NCBI GenBank assembly: GCA_024644185.1
Contig: JAHELM010000064.1
Coordinates: 1-8,983 of the forward strand
From: Rhodospirillales bacterium
GTDB lineage: Bacteria > Pseudomonadota > Alphaproteobacteria > UBA8366 > JADFVY01
Reading direction: 5' to 3'
Length of the DNA stretch: 8,983 nt
The notes below the pieces were generated by a model. It was not told the origin of the DNA, did no database searches, and was given only the letters and a program-made list of their open reading frames with translations. The position numbers and the translations under genes were made by a program. Shown here one piece after another: positions 1-5,777 of the stretch (position 1 is its first letter; every line of letters begins with the position of its first letter).

Positions 1-691
1 CGGCGTCGCGCAGCAACCCGGCGCTGAAGCTGGCCGCCTCGCGATCGCCACGCACCGCCTGGCAGAAGACGGCAATCTGTTCGCCATAGGTGTCCGTCAG
101 CACGGATTTCCCGGCGGCGGCCATGTCGCAGGCCCCGGATACGTCGTCCAGCAGCAGCCGGTTGTCGATGGCGGCGCGCAGCAGATGCGGGTCGGTGTCC
201 CGATTCGGCGCAATGGCGATCATATCGGCCACCGCGCCGACCAGACCCATCGCCTCCAGCCGTTCGACCCGGATTCCGATCAGGCTGGTCTGGGGGTCGT
301 CCGGCGCGCGGACGGGCGCGATCGCGGTGGACAGCAGCAGACGCCGCGCCAGATCCTGCATTGTCGGCGACTCGGCGCCGGCGGCAAGCTGCGGCAGCAG
401 GGTCAGGATCGTGGCGCGCGACGTTCCCGTCCACATTTCGACGCCAAATCCGCCCATCGATTCTTCCAGCATCCCGCCGGAATCCGGGTCGATCGTCGCC
501 AGTTCGCCGATTTCTATACCCGGCGCGTCCGTTGGCGAGGAATACTCGAACGGCGACGCCGGCGCCGGTTCGGCGGCGGGGGCCAGCGGCGTCGGCTGCT
601 GGGCCGGCACCGCCAGCGGCGCGCAAAGGATCGCGGCGCCGAAGACGGCGGCGGCGATCAGCCCGCGGTCAGTTCGGGAAGCGGGACGCAT
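1..691 (-). CDS. Secreted protein of unknown function, C-terminus outside window
   Basis: This is an open minus-strand frame of 230 codons that runs off the left edge, so the C-terminus is not seen. The ATG at 691 is followed by a good Sec signal peptide: basic n-region (residues 1-10, MRPASRTDRG), hydrophobic core (11-28) and a likely cleavage after VPA at residue 30. A Pro/Ala-rich linker follows, then a predicted mostly helical region containing phrases such as EMWTGTSRATILTLLPQL and MQDLARRLLL. Two cysteines 22 residues apart (GAC...FCQ) could form a disulfide in the periplasm. From memory it resembles an unnamed protein often seen beside aroK in Rhodospirillales; no enzymatic motif is visible. 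Its start overlaps the end of the upstream 46-residue membrane protein gene by 23 bases, so the two are probably co-transcribed. The helical part could be TPR-like, but this is a guess. Confidence 0.75.
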   Translation of the reverse strand, partial: MRPASRTDRGLIAAAVFGAAILCAPLAVPAQQPTPLAPAAEPAPASPFEYSSPTDAPGIEIGELATIDPDSGGMLEESMGGFGVEMWTGTSRATILTLLPQLAAGAESPTMQDLARRLLLSTAIAPVRAPDDPQTSLIGIRVERLEAMGLVGAVADMIAIAPNRDTDPHLLRAAIDNRLLLDDVSGACDMAAAGKSVLTDTYGEQIAVFCQAVRGDREAASFSAGLLRDA

Positions 692-809
692 CGACCGGCG
701 TCTCGACGGTTTCGCTGGGCGCGGGAACATCCCATGTACCCAGCATGACCAACCCGCCGAAAAGAAGCAGCCCGGCGAGGGCGATACCAATCAGTGCAAA
801 TTTTTTCAT
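669..809 (-). CDS. Small single-pass membrane protein, 46 residues
   Basis: The frame encodes 46 residues starting MKKFALIGIALAG. It has a short basic start, one hydrophobic segment at about residues 4-23, and a polar tail with Pro and Glu (DVPAPSETVE) ending in SRFPN. The charge pattern suggests an N-in, C-out inner membrane anchor; the hydrophobic stretch could also be an uncleaved signal. I chose the ATG at 809 because a longer frame from 863 adds only an unconserved-looking N-terminus; no strong ribosome site is visible. The tail (PAP..VE....D.RFP) matches, as I recall it, a family of tiny proteins in alphaproteobacteria found next to the secreted protein gene that follows here. Its role is unknown. 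The 23-base overlap with the next gene suggests the two products act together. Confidence 0.7.
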   Translation of the reverse strand: MKKFALIGIALAGLLLFGGLVMLGTWDVPAPSETVETPVDASRFPN

Positions 810-881
810 CGGACCCGTGATGTTGGACCAGACCGTGGAGCAAGCGGCATCCGCCGACGCCACGGGGGTTTACGCTAGGCG

Positions 882-911
882 GTGACTATGGCAATTGTGC
901 GACAGCATAAT
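882..911 (+). promoter_or_regulatory. Candidate promoter for aroK operon
   Basis: GTGACT at 882-887 (4 of 6 to TTGACA) is followed after 18 bases by CATAAT at 906-911 (5 of 6 to TATAAT). The region 891-930 is 23/40 A+T in otherwise very GC-rich DNA. Transcription would start near 918, giving a leader of about 50 bases before the aroK ATG at 969. An 8-base palindrome, ATAATTAT, lies at 907-914. This is a consensus match by eye only. Confidence 0.35.
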
Positions 912-932
912 TATCTGCAACATATTCCGCAA
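904..932 (-). promoter_or_regulatory. Candidate divergent promoter for the small membrane protein gene
   Basis: Read on the minus strand, TTGCGG (932-927) and TATGCT (909-904) are separated by 17 bases. The -35 is weak (3 of 6) and the -10 is fair (4 of 6). It overlaps the aroK promoter candidate, so the two directions may compete. The leader to the ATG at 809 would be about 90 bases. Confidence 0.22.
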
Positions 933-968
933 CGGCCCCACGCCGATAGCGGCCGGATTTGCGCTGCC

Positions 969-1562
969 ATGGTCAAGTCAACCAGGTTCACCCCGCCCAA
1001 GCCCCTCGTCCTCGTCGGCCTGATGGGGGCGGGGAAATCCGCGGTCGGCCGGCGGCTGGCGGAACGTCTGGAGATTCCCTTCATCGACGCCGACGCCGAG
1101 ATCGAGGCGGCGGCCGGGTGCACGGTCCAGGAATTTTTCGACCGGCACGGCGAGGCCGCCTTCCGCGAGGGCGAGCGGCGGGTCATCCAGCGGCTGCTGA
1201 CCGAGGAGCCGCCCCACGTGCTGGCCACCGGCGGCGGCGCCTTCATGGATCCGGCAACCCGGGCGCTGATCCGCGAGCGCGGCATTTCGATCTGGCTGCG
1301 CGCCGAACTGGACGTGCTGTTCCGCCGGGTCAGCCGGCGCGGGCACCGGCCGCTGCTGAAGACCGCCGACCCCAAGGGCACGTTGGGGAAGTTGATGGAG
1401 ATCCGCTATCCGGTCTATGCCGAAGCGGATATCGTGGTGGACAGCATCGACGGGCCGATCGCCGAGACGGTGGATCGGGTGGTCGCGGCGGTCGAGGCCC
1501 GCATCGCGGCCGGGTCCGGAACCGGGGAAACGGGCGAACCCGACACGGGAGGGCTGAGTTGA
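969..1562 (+). CDS. aroK: Shikimate kinase
   Basis: It phosphorylates shikimate at the 3-hydroxyl with ATP, step five of the chorismate pathway, in the cytoplasm. The 197-residue product has the full kinase signature: Walker A GLMGAGKS at residues 17-24; the FIDAD motif with D40 and D42 (magnesium and shikimate binding); FREGE at 65-69 (shikimate-binding Arg); the GGG turn at 88-90; the lid RPLL at 127-130; and R146 in IRYPVY. Length is a little over the usual 170-180 because of a Gly/Thr-rich tail. I chose the ATG at 969 rather than the in-frame GTG at 882: the longer form adds 29 unrelated residues, and 882 lies at the -35 of the likely promoter. The stop codon overlaps the start of aroB, indicating translational coupling. 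Confidence 0.95.
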   Translation: MVKSTRFTPPKPLVLVGLMGAGKSAVGRRLAERLEIPFIDADAEIEAAAGCTVQEFFDRHGEAAFREGERRVIQRLLTEEPPHVLATGGGAFMDPATRALIRERGISIWLRAELDVLFRRVSRRGHRPLLKTADPKGTLGKLMEIRYPVYAEADIVVDSIDGPIAETVDRVVAAVEARIAAGSGTGETGEPDTGGLS

Positions 1563-2674
1563 GCGCATATGAAACGGTTCGGGTCGAGCTGGGCCCGCGC
1601 GGATACGATATCGTCGTCGGCACCGGCGTCCTCGCCGAGGCCGGGCGGCTGATCGCGCCGATCCTGCGCCGCAAGAAGGTCATCGCGGTCACCGACGAGA
1701 CGGTGGCGGCGCTGCATCTGGAGATGCTGGCCGCCTCGCTGGGCCAGGCGGGAATCGACTGCCACGCCGTGGTTCTGCCACCCGGCGAGAAGACCAAGGA
1801 TTTCCAGCACCTGGAATCGCTGCTGGACCGCATTCTGGAGCATGGCATCGAGCGCGGCGGCACGCTGGTGGCGCTGGGCGGCGGGGTGATCGGCGACATC
1901 ACCGGCTTTGCCGCGGCGATCGCGCTGCGCGGCATCGACTTCGTGCAGATCCCGACCACCCTGCTGGCGCAGGTCGACAGTTCGGTCGGCGGCAAGACCG
2001 GGATCAACGCCCGGCAGGGCAAGAACCTGATCGGCGCCTTCCACCAGCCGCGGCTGGTGCTGGCCGATAGCGGCGTGCTGGAAACCCTGCCACGGCGCCA
2101 GCTGCTGGCCGGTTATGGCGAGGTGGCGAAATACGGGCTGCTGGGCGACGAGCCGTTCTTCGCCTGGCTGGAGGGCCACGGCGCCGACCTGCTGGACGGC
2201 GACCCGGGGCTGATCCGGCACGCCGTGGTGGCCTGCTGCAAGGCCAAGGCGGCGATCGTCGCGGCGGACGAGCGCGAGGCGGATTCGCGCGCCCTGCTGA
2301 ATCTCGGCCACACCTTCGGCCACGCGCTGGAGGCCGAGACCGGCTTCGGCGGCGCGCTGCTGCATGGCGAGGCGGTGGCGATCGGCATGGTCATGGCCTT
2401 CGACCTGTCGGTGCGGCTGGGTCTGTGCCCGCCGGAAGACGCGGCGCGGGCGCGCCGGCACCTGGCGGCGGTCGGCCTGCCCACCGGCACCGACGCGCTG
2501 CCCACCGTGCTGTGGGACCCGCGCCGGCTGGTCGCCCACATGGCCAGGGACAAGAAGGTGGAGGGCGGCAAACTGACCTTCATCCTGACGCGCGGCATCG
2601 GCGGCGCCTTCATCGCCCGCGACGTGCCGGGCGAGGCGCTGATCGATTTCATGCAAGGAGCGGTCGCGGCATGA
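1559..2674 (+). CDS. aroB: 3-Dehydroquinate synthase
   Basis: It converts DAHP to 3-dehydroquinate, the second step of the chorismate pathway, using NAD+ and a divalent metal. The product is 371 residues, normal for the family. Visible signatures are the NAD-binding loop GGGVIGD at residues 107-113, the block VDSSVGGKTGIN with K146, and the probable metal ligands E188 (GYGEVAKYG), H251 (LNLGHTFGHA) and H269 (LLHGEAVAIG). The start is TTG at 1559, which overlaps the aroK stop as TTGA. No ATG or GTG precedes the conserved N-terminus in this frame, and a strong GGGAGGG ribosome site sits just upstream inside aroK. The 3' end overlaps the next gene by ATGA. The TTG start probably ties aroB translation to ribosomes finishing aroK. 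Confidence 0.96.
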   Translation: MSAYETVRVELGPRGYDIVVGTGVLAEAGRLIAPILRRKKVIAVTDETVAALHLEMLAASLGQAGIDCHAVVLPPGEKTKDFQHLESLLDRILEHGIERGGTLVALGGGVIGDITGFAAAIALRGIDFVQIPTTLLAQVDSSVGGKTGINARQGKNLIGAFHQPRLVLADSGVLETLPRRQLLAGYGEVAKYGLLGDEPFFAWLEGHGADLLDGDPGLIRHAVVACCKAKAAIVAADEREADSRALLNLGHTFGHALEAETGFGGALLHGEAVAIGMVMAFDLSVRLGLCPPEDAARARRHLAAVGLPTGTDALPTVLWDPRRLVAHMARDKKVEGGKLTFILTRGIGGAFIARDVPGEALIDFMQGAVAA

Positions 2675-3969
2675 CCACGAGCATGTTTCTGCTGGGCGGG
2701 GCGATCTTCGTCCTGCTGGTGCTGTCGGCATTCTTTTCCGGTTCGGAGACGGCGCTGACCGCCGCTTCGCGGCCGCGCATGCATGCGCTGGCCAAGCAGG
2801 GCGACCGGCGCGCCGGGATCGTTCTGGCCTTGCGCAAGCGCACCGAGCGGCTGATCGGCGCCATCCTGCTGGGCAACAACCTGGTCAACATCCTGGCCTC
2901 GGCGCTGGCCACCAGCATGCTGCTGGGCGTCTTCGGCGAGGCCGGCGTGGTCTACGCGACGGTGGCGATGACCTTCCTGATCCTGGTGTTTTCCGAGGTG
3001 CTGCCGAAGACCTGGGCGATGTCGCATGCCGACCGCGCGGCGCTGGCGCTGGCGCCGGGGGTGCGCATTCTGGTCTTCGTGCTGGCGCCGGTGACCCACG
3101 CGATCTACCTGCTGGCGCGCTTCACGCTGAAGCTGTTCGGCGTCGAGCTGGGGGCCGAGCTGGGCCGCGCCCAGGCCGAGGAGGAACTGCGCGGCGCCAT
3201 CGACCTGCATGAGGGGCTGGAGCCGGAATCGCGGCATGAACGGCAGATGATGCGTTCGATTCTCGACCTCGACGATGTCGAGGTGGGCGAGATCATGACC
3301 CACCGCCGCCACGTCGTCATGATCGACGCCGGCGAGAAGCCCGAGGCCATCGTCGACCTGGTTCTGGCCAGTCAGTACACGCGCATGCCGCTGTACCGCG
3401 ACGACCCGGACAACGTGATCGGCGTGATCCATGCCAAGGAGCTGCTGCGCGAGTTGCGCCGGCATGGCGGCGACGTGGCGCAGTTGAACGTCGCCACCCT
3501 GGCCGGCGCCCCGTGGTTCATTCCGGACACCACCAGCCTGCTCGACCAGTTGCAGGAGTTCCGCCGCCGGCGCGAGCATTTCGCCATCGTCGTCGACGAA
3601 TACGGCGCGCTGATGGGCATCGTCACGCTGGAGGACATCCTCGAGGAGATCGTCGGCGAGATCGAGGACGAGCACGACCATCCGGTGCGCGGCGTGCGCG
3701 CCCACCCGGAAGGCGGCTATGTGGTCGACGGCACGGTGACCCTGCGCGACCTGAACCGCGAATTCGACTGGAACCTGCCGGACGAGGAGGCCTCGACCAT
3801 CGCCGGCCTGGTGCTGCACGAGGCGCGGCTGATCCCCGAGCGCGGCCAGATCTTCGTCTTCCACGGCTTCCGCTTCGAGATCCTGCGCCGGGTGCGCAAC
3901 CAGATCACCCAGATCCGCATCGCCCCGCCACCCGGAACCCCCCGCCGTCGAGGCCAGCCGCGTTCCTGA
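2671..3969 (+). CDS. CNNM/CorC-HlyC family membrane protein with CBS domains
   Basis: This 432-residue inner-membrane protein has the order typical of the family often annotated as hemolysin, TlyC or CorC. An N-terminal DUF21/CNNM domain carries about four hydrophobic segments (near 5-27, 61-86, 92-112, 125-150), with FFSGSETALTAASR at 20-33, GNNLVNI and FSEVLPK. It is followed by a CBS pair (about 205-335, ending GIVTLEDILEEIVGEI) and a CorC_HlyC domain (about 347-425, from EGGYVVDGTVTLRDLN). Related proteins export or sense Mg2+ (bacterial CorC and MpfA, animal CNNM), so Mg2+ or Co2+ efflux is the best guess; haemolysis is unlikely. An AGGAG site at 2656-2660 precedes the ATG at 2671, which overlaps the aroB stop. 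The coupling to aroK-aroB is a common alphaproteobacterial arrangement with no known functional reason. Confidence 0.9.
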   Translation: MTTSMFLLGGAIFVLLVLSAFFSGSETALTAASRPRMHALAKQGDRRAGIVLALRKRTERLIGAILLGNNLVNILASALATSMLLGVFGEAGVVYATVAMTFLILVFSEVLPKTWAMSHADRAALALAPGVRILVFVLAPVTHAIYLLARFTLKLFGVELGAELGRAQAEEELRGAIDLHEGLEPESRHERQMMRSILDLDDVEVGEIMTHRRHVVMIDAGEKPEAIVDLVLASQYTRMPLYRDDPDNVIGVIHAKELLRELRRHGGDVAQLNVATLAGAPWFIPDTTSLLDQLQEFRRRREHFAIVVDEYGALMGIVTLEDILEEIVGEIEDEHDHPVRGVRAHPEGGYVVDGTVTLRDLNREFDWNLPDEEASTIAGLVLHEARLIPERGQIFVFHGFRFEILRRVRNQITQIRIAPPPGTPRRRGQPRS

Positions 3970-3976
3970 ACGCGGC
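3957..3976 (+). terminator. Hairpin across the stop codon of the CorC/HlyC gene
   Basis: GCCGCGTTC (3957-3965) and GAACGCGGC (3968-3976) are perfect inverted repeats of 9 bases separated by CT. The stem contains the TGA stop at 3967-3969. No T-run follows, so it is not a canonical intrinsic terminator. It could mark the operon's 3' end, protect the mRNA, or pause transcription; U-poor terminators are plausible in GC-rich genomes. Confidence 0.35.
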
Positions 3977-4046
3977 CGACGGCGGACGCTCGCGGCGCGA
4001 GTGACATCCGGAAGGACCCGGCCCGCCGCCAGCCCCCCCGTTCCGC

Positions 4047-4074
4047 TTGACCCGGTCCGCCGGGTGGCCATATT
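4047..4074 (+). promoter_or_regulatory. Candidate promoter of the DUF2889 gene
   Basis: TTGACC at 4047-4052 matches the -35 consensus at 5 of 6 positions. CATATT at 4069-4074 (4 of 6) lies 16 bases on, and TATTTA at 4071-4076 is the alternative at 18. The AT-rich patch is isolated in GC-rich DNA. The spacer contains a small inverted repeat, ACCCGG/CCGGGT (4050-4055 and 4060-4065), that could act as an operator or be chance. Transcription would begin near 4082, at the first copies of the 8-base tandem repeat. Confidence 0.4.
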
Positions 4075-4079
4075 TACGG

Positions 4080-4122
4080 CACCGTGACACCGTGACACCG
4101 TGACACCGTGACACCGTGACAC
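4080..4122 (+). repeat. Tandem repeat, 5 copies of CACCGTGA plus CAC
   Basis: Five perfect copies of the 8-mer CACCGTGA run head to tail from 4080 to 4119, followed by CAC. There are no mismatches, which suggests recent slippage. The 8-base pitch does not match a DNA helical turn, so cooperative binding on one face is not obvious. It lies between the promoter candidate and the ribosome site of the DUF2889 gene. Each copy contains a GTG; in all but the last copy this reads GTG ACA CCG TGA, a three-codon frame. Confidence 0.95.
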
Positions 4123-4125
4123 GAC

Positions 4126-4157
4126 GGGCCGGGGCCGGGGCCGGGGCCGGGGCCGGG
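4126..4157 (+). repeat. GGGGCC hexanucleotide tract, G-quadruplex candidate
   Basis: The tract reads GGGCC, then four GGGGCC units, then GGG, giving six runs of three or more G separated by CC. This meets the usual G-quadruplex pattern (four G-runs with short loops) on the plus strand, so it could fold in the mRNA as well as in the DNA. It ends 3 bases before the AG-rich ribosome site (4161-4168) of the DUF2889 gene, so a fold there could hinder initiation. In the gene's own frame it would encode alternating Gly-Ala if translation began at 4116. Confidence 0.9.
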
Positions 4158-4175
4158 AAGAGAGAGGATCGAGAC

Positions 4176-4718
4176 ATGCCGCTGTCGCCGCCAGCGCCGC
4201 GCGAGCACATTCACAGTCGGGACATCGCGGTGCGCGGGTATCGCCGCGCCGACGGATTGTGGGATATCGAGGCGCATATGCGCGACACCAAGACCTATGG
4301 CTTCCCCAACAAGGCGCGGGGCACCATCGAGGCCGGCGAGCCGATCCACGACATGTGGCTGCGCATCACCATCGACGAGCATTACGTGATCGTCGCCGCC
4401 GAGGCCTCGACCGAGGCCGCGCCCTTCACGATCTGCGGCGACATCACCCCCGCCTTCGCCGGATTGAAGGGGCTGCATCTGGGCCCCGGCTGGCGCCGCG
4501 CGGTGCGCGAGCGCGTCGGCGGCGTGCATGGCTGCACCCATCTGGTCGAACTGCTGGGGCCGATCGCCACCGTGGCCTACCAGACTCTGGTCACCGCCAC
4601 CACCCAGAAGCCGCGCGACAAGGACAAGCCGCCGCGGCATCTCGACAGCTGCCACGCGCTGGACCGCAACGGCCCCGTGGTCCAGGAACACTACCCGGAA
4701 TTCTATACGGGGGAGTGA
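4176..4718 (+). CDS. DUF2889 domain protein
   Basis: The 180-residue cytoplasmic protein of unknown function covers the DUF2889 family over most of its length. It shows the early RGYRRADGLWDIEAHMRDTK block (about 20-39), the GEPIHDMWLRITID block with H58, C87 in TICGD, and the signature GGVHGCTHLVELLGPIATVAYQT (about 115-137) with H118, C120 and H122. The conserved His and Cys might bind a metal, but this is not established. There is no signal peptide or membrane segment. I chose the ATG at 4176 because AGAGAGGA (4161-4168) is well placed 7 bases upstream. An in-frame GTG at 4116, inside the 8-mer repeat, would add 20 residues including a Gly-Ala run and looks unlikely. It has its own promoter candidate and converges on bolA with a 14-base gap. 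Confidence 0.85.
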   Translation: MPLSPPAPREHIHSRDIAVRGYRRADGLWDIEAHMRDTKTYGFPNKARGTIEAGEPIHDMWLRITIDEHYVIVAAEASTEAAPFTICGDITPAFAGLKGLHLGPGWRRAVRERVGGVHGCTHLVELLGPIATVAYQTLVTATTQKPRDKDKPPRHLDSCHALDRNGPVVQEHYPEFYTGE

Positions 4719-4732
4719 CGGGGGAGGCCGGC

Positions 4733-5008
4733 TCAGCCCGCGGCTTCGTTTGGGGCGCGGGTGACCAGGCCGAGGGCATGCACGCGGTCGGCCAGTTCGT
4801 CCTTCAGAATCGCGTAGACCATGCGCTGGCGGTCGACCCGCGACTTGCCGGCGAAGGCGGCGGAAACGACGATCACGCGAAAATGCGTCTCACCGCCCTC
4901 GCGCCAGCCGCCATGCCCCTTGTGGCGGGCCGATTCGTCCTCGATCTCCAGCGCGACCGGCGCCAGCGCGGCGGTCAGCTTGGCCCGCATCGTGTCGGCT
5001 ACGCTCAT
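4733..5008 (-). CDS. bolA: BolA family protein
   Basis: BolA proteins partner with monothiol (CGFS) glutaredoxins in iron-sulfur cluster handling, iron regulation and stress response. The 91-residue product shows the fold's landmarks: an N-terminal helix, DESARHKGHGGWREGGETHFRV (about 24-45), the helix SRVDRQRMVYAILKDEL (56-72), and the near-invariant VHAL with H77. It has no cysteine, so any cluster ligand would be histidine (the BolA-H type). The start at 5008 is preceded by GGGGGA as ribosome site; a longer frame to 5089 adds an unrelated N-terminus. bolA is divergent from the J-domain gene and convergent with the DUF2889 gene. The bolA, J-domain, cobS, cobT neighbourhood is, to my knowledge, widespread in alphaproteobacteria. 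Confidence 0.93.
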   Translation of the reverse strand: MSVADTMRAKLTAALAPVALEIEDESARHKGHGGWREGGETHFRVIVVSAAFAGKSRVDRQRMVYAILKDELADRVHALGLVTRAPNEAAG

Positions 5009-5044
5009 TCGATCCCCCGATTCTCTTGCAAGTCCTGCCGCAGG

Positions 5045-5074
5045 GCCATACCCTCGCGACCGCCGCGGCGTCAA
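5045..5074 (-). promoter_or_regulatory. Candidate bolA promoter
   Basis: On the minus strand, TTGACG (5074-5069, 5 of 6) and TATGGC (5050-5045, 3 of 6) are separated by 18 bases. The start would be near 5038, leaving a leader of about 30 bases to the bolA ATG at 5008. The match was made by eye. Confidence 0.33.
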
Positions 5075-5083
5075 GCCATCCGC

Positions 5084-5112
5084 TTGCACCGCGCCTGTCG
5101 AGAACCCATACT
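5084..5112 (+). promoter_or_regulatory. Possible promoter for a leaderless J-domain mRNA
   Basis: TTGCAC (5084-5089, 3 of 6) and CATACT (5107-5112, 4 of 6) are 17 bases apart. Transcription would start about 5119, at the ATG itself, and no ribosome site is visible before that ATG. A leaderless mRNA would explain both facts. The -35 is poor. Confidence 0.22.
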
Positions 5113-5118
5113 TATTCG

Positions 5119-5712
5119 ATGCGAAACCAGGAACGGCAGAGGATATTCGAGGAAGAAGGCAGCGTGGCGCCGTCGCGCGGCTGCGACCATGCCGGCTGTC
5201 TGGAGACCGGCGAATACCGCGCGCCCAGATCGCGCGACCGGCTGAACGACTATCTCTGGTTCTGTCTCGATCATGTGCGCGAATACAACAAGGCTTGGAA
5301 TTATTACGCCGGGATGGACGTCGAGGAGGTCGAGCACGAGACGCGGCTCGACAGCACCTGGCACCGGCCGACCTGGCCGCTGGGCGAGCGCAGCGGCGGC
5401 GCCAGCCGGTTCGCCCGGCCGCGCCCGGCGCCGCATGACGGTTTCGACTGGTTCGACGGGCATCGGCCCGACGCGGCGGCGCACGACACGGCCGACCCGG
5501 CCGGGCGCAAGAAGCACTCCGCCGCCGAGACCAGGGCCATCGCGGTCATGGGCCTGCGCCCGCCGTTGACCTTGACCCGGCTGAAGGCCAAATATAAGCA
5601 ACTGGTGAAGATTCATCATCCCGATGCCAATGGCGGCGACAAGGCCGCCGAGGGACGGCTGCGGGAAATCATCGAGGCCTATGCGACCCTGAAGAAGACC
5701 ATGACCGACTGA
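5119..5712 (+). CDS. J-domain protein with putative zinc-binding N-terminal module
   Basis: The 197-residue product ends in a J domain (about 140-197) with the HPD motif at H167-P168-D169 in KIHHPDANGGD. Such domains stimulate the ATPase of DnaK-type Hsp70s. The N-terminal half lacks the DnaJ Gly/Phe region and zinc repeats. Instead it has C22-x4-C27 (RGCDHAGC) and C49-x2-H52 (FCLDH), a possible CCCH zinc site, followed by aromatic-rich sequence (AWNYYAGM) and a low-complexity Arg/Pro linker. It is therefore a specialised J protein, not DnaJ. The ATG at 5119 is the most natural start; the frame is open back to 5026, but that part looks like non-coding promoter region. It lies 65 bases upstream of cobS on the same strand, so co-transcription is likely. 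A role with BolA, DnaK or the cobaltochelatase is inferred from position only. Confidence 0.88.
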   Translation: MRNQERQRIFEEEGSVAPSRGCDHAGCLETGEYRAPRSRDRLNDYLWFCLDHVREYNKAWNYYAGMDVEEVEHETRLDSTWHRPTWPLGERSGGASRFARPRPAPHDGFDWFDGHRPDAAAHDTADPAGRKKHSAAETRAIAVMGLRPPLTLTRLKAKYKQLVKIHHPDANGGDKAAEGRLREIIEAYATLKKTMTD

Positions 5713-5777
5713 ACCCGACCCGAACCCAGGCCGCATACCGCCCCAATCCCGCACCCGCAAGCCAAACGGACCTATCC

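Noticed and set aside
90..885. Plus-strand frames over the left end
   Set aside because: Ser/Arg/Ala-rich composition with no family motif; the minus strand there has a signal peptide and a coherent protein, so these are shadows.
882..968. Extended aroK start at GTG 882
   Set aside because: The extra 29 residues are not like shikimate kinase, and the start lies at or upstream of the likely promoter.
2671..3969. Haemolysin toxin
   Set aside because: The HlyC/TlyC label is historical; the DUF21, CBS and CorC_HlyC layout is that of cation transport proteins.
1415..4122. Two long minus-strand frames (1415-2731, 2113-4122) over aroB and the CorC/HlyC gene
   Set aside because: They lie antisense to genes with clear family motifs, have low-complexity His/Gln/Arg/Asp-rich sequence, and are the normal result of high GC at third codon positions.
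4080..4122. CRISPR array or replication iterons
   Set aside because: The 8-mer units are contiguous with no spacers, too short for CRISPR, and there is no replication gene nearby.
4080..4157. Mobile element or integration site
   Set aside because: No transposase, integrase, terminal inverted repeats or tRNA; flanking gene order is the ordinary chromosomal one.
4178..5245. Plus-strand frame 4259-5245 spanning the DUF2889 gene and bolA
   Set aside because: It crosses two genes on opposite strands that are supported by family motifs, and its own translation is Arg/His/Gly-rich with no motif.
5713..5777. Riboswitch or terminator in the gap before cobS
   Set aside because: Only 65 C-rich bases, with no convincing stem or B12-box-like sequence.
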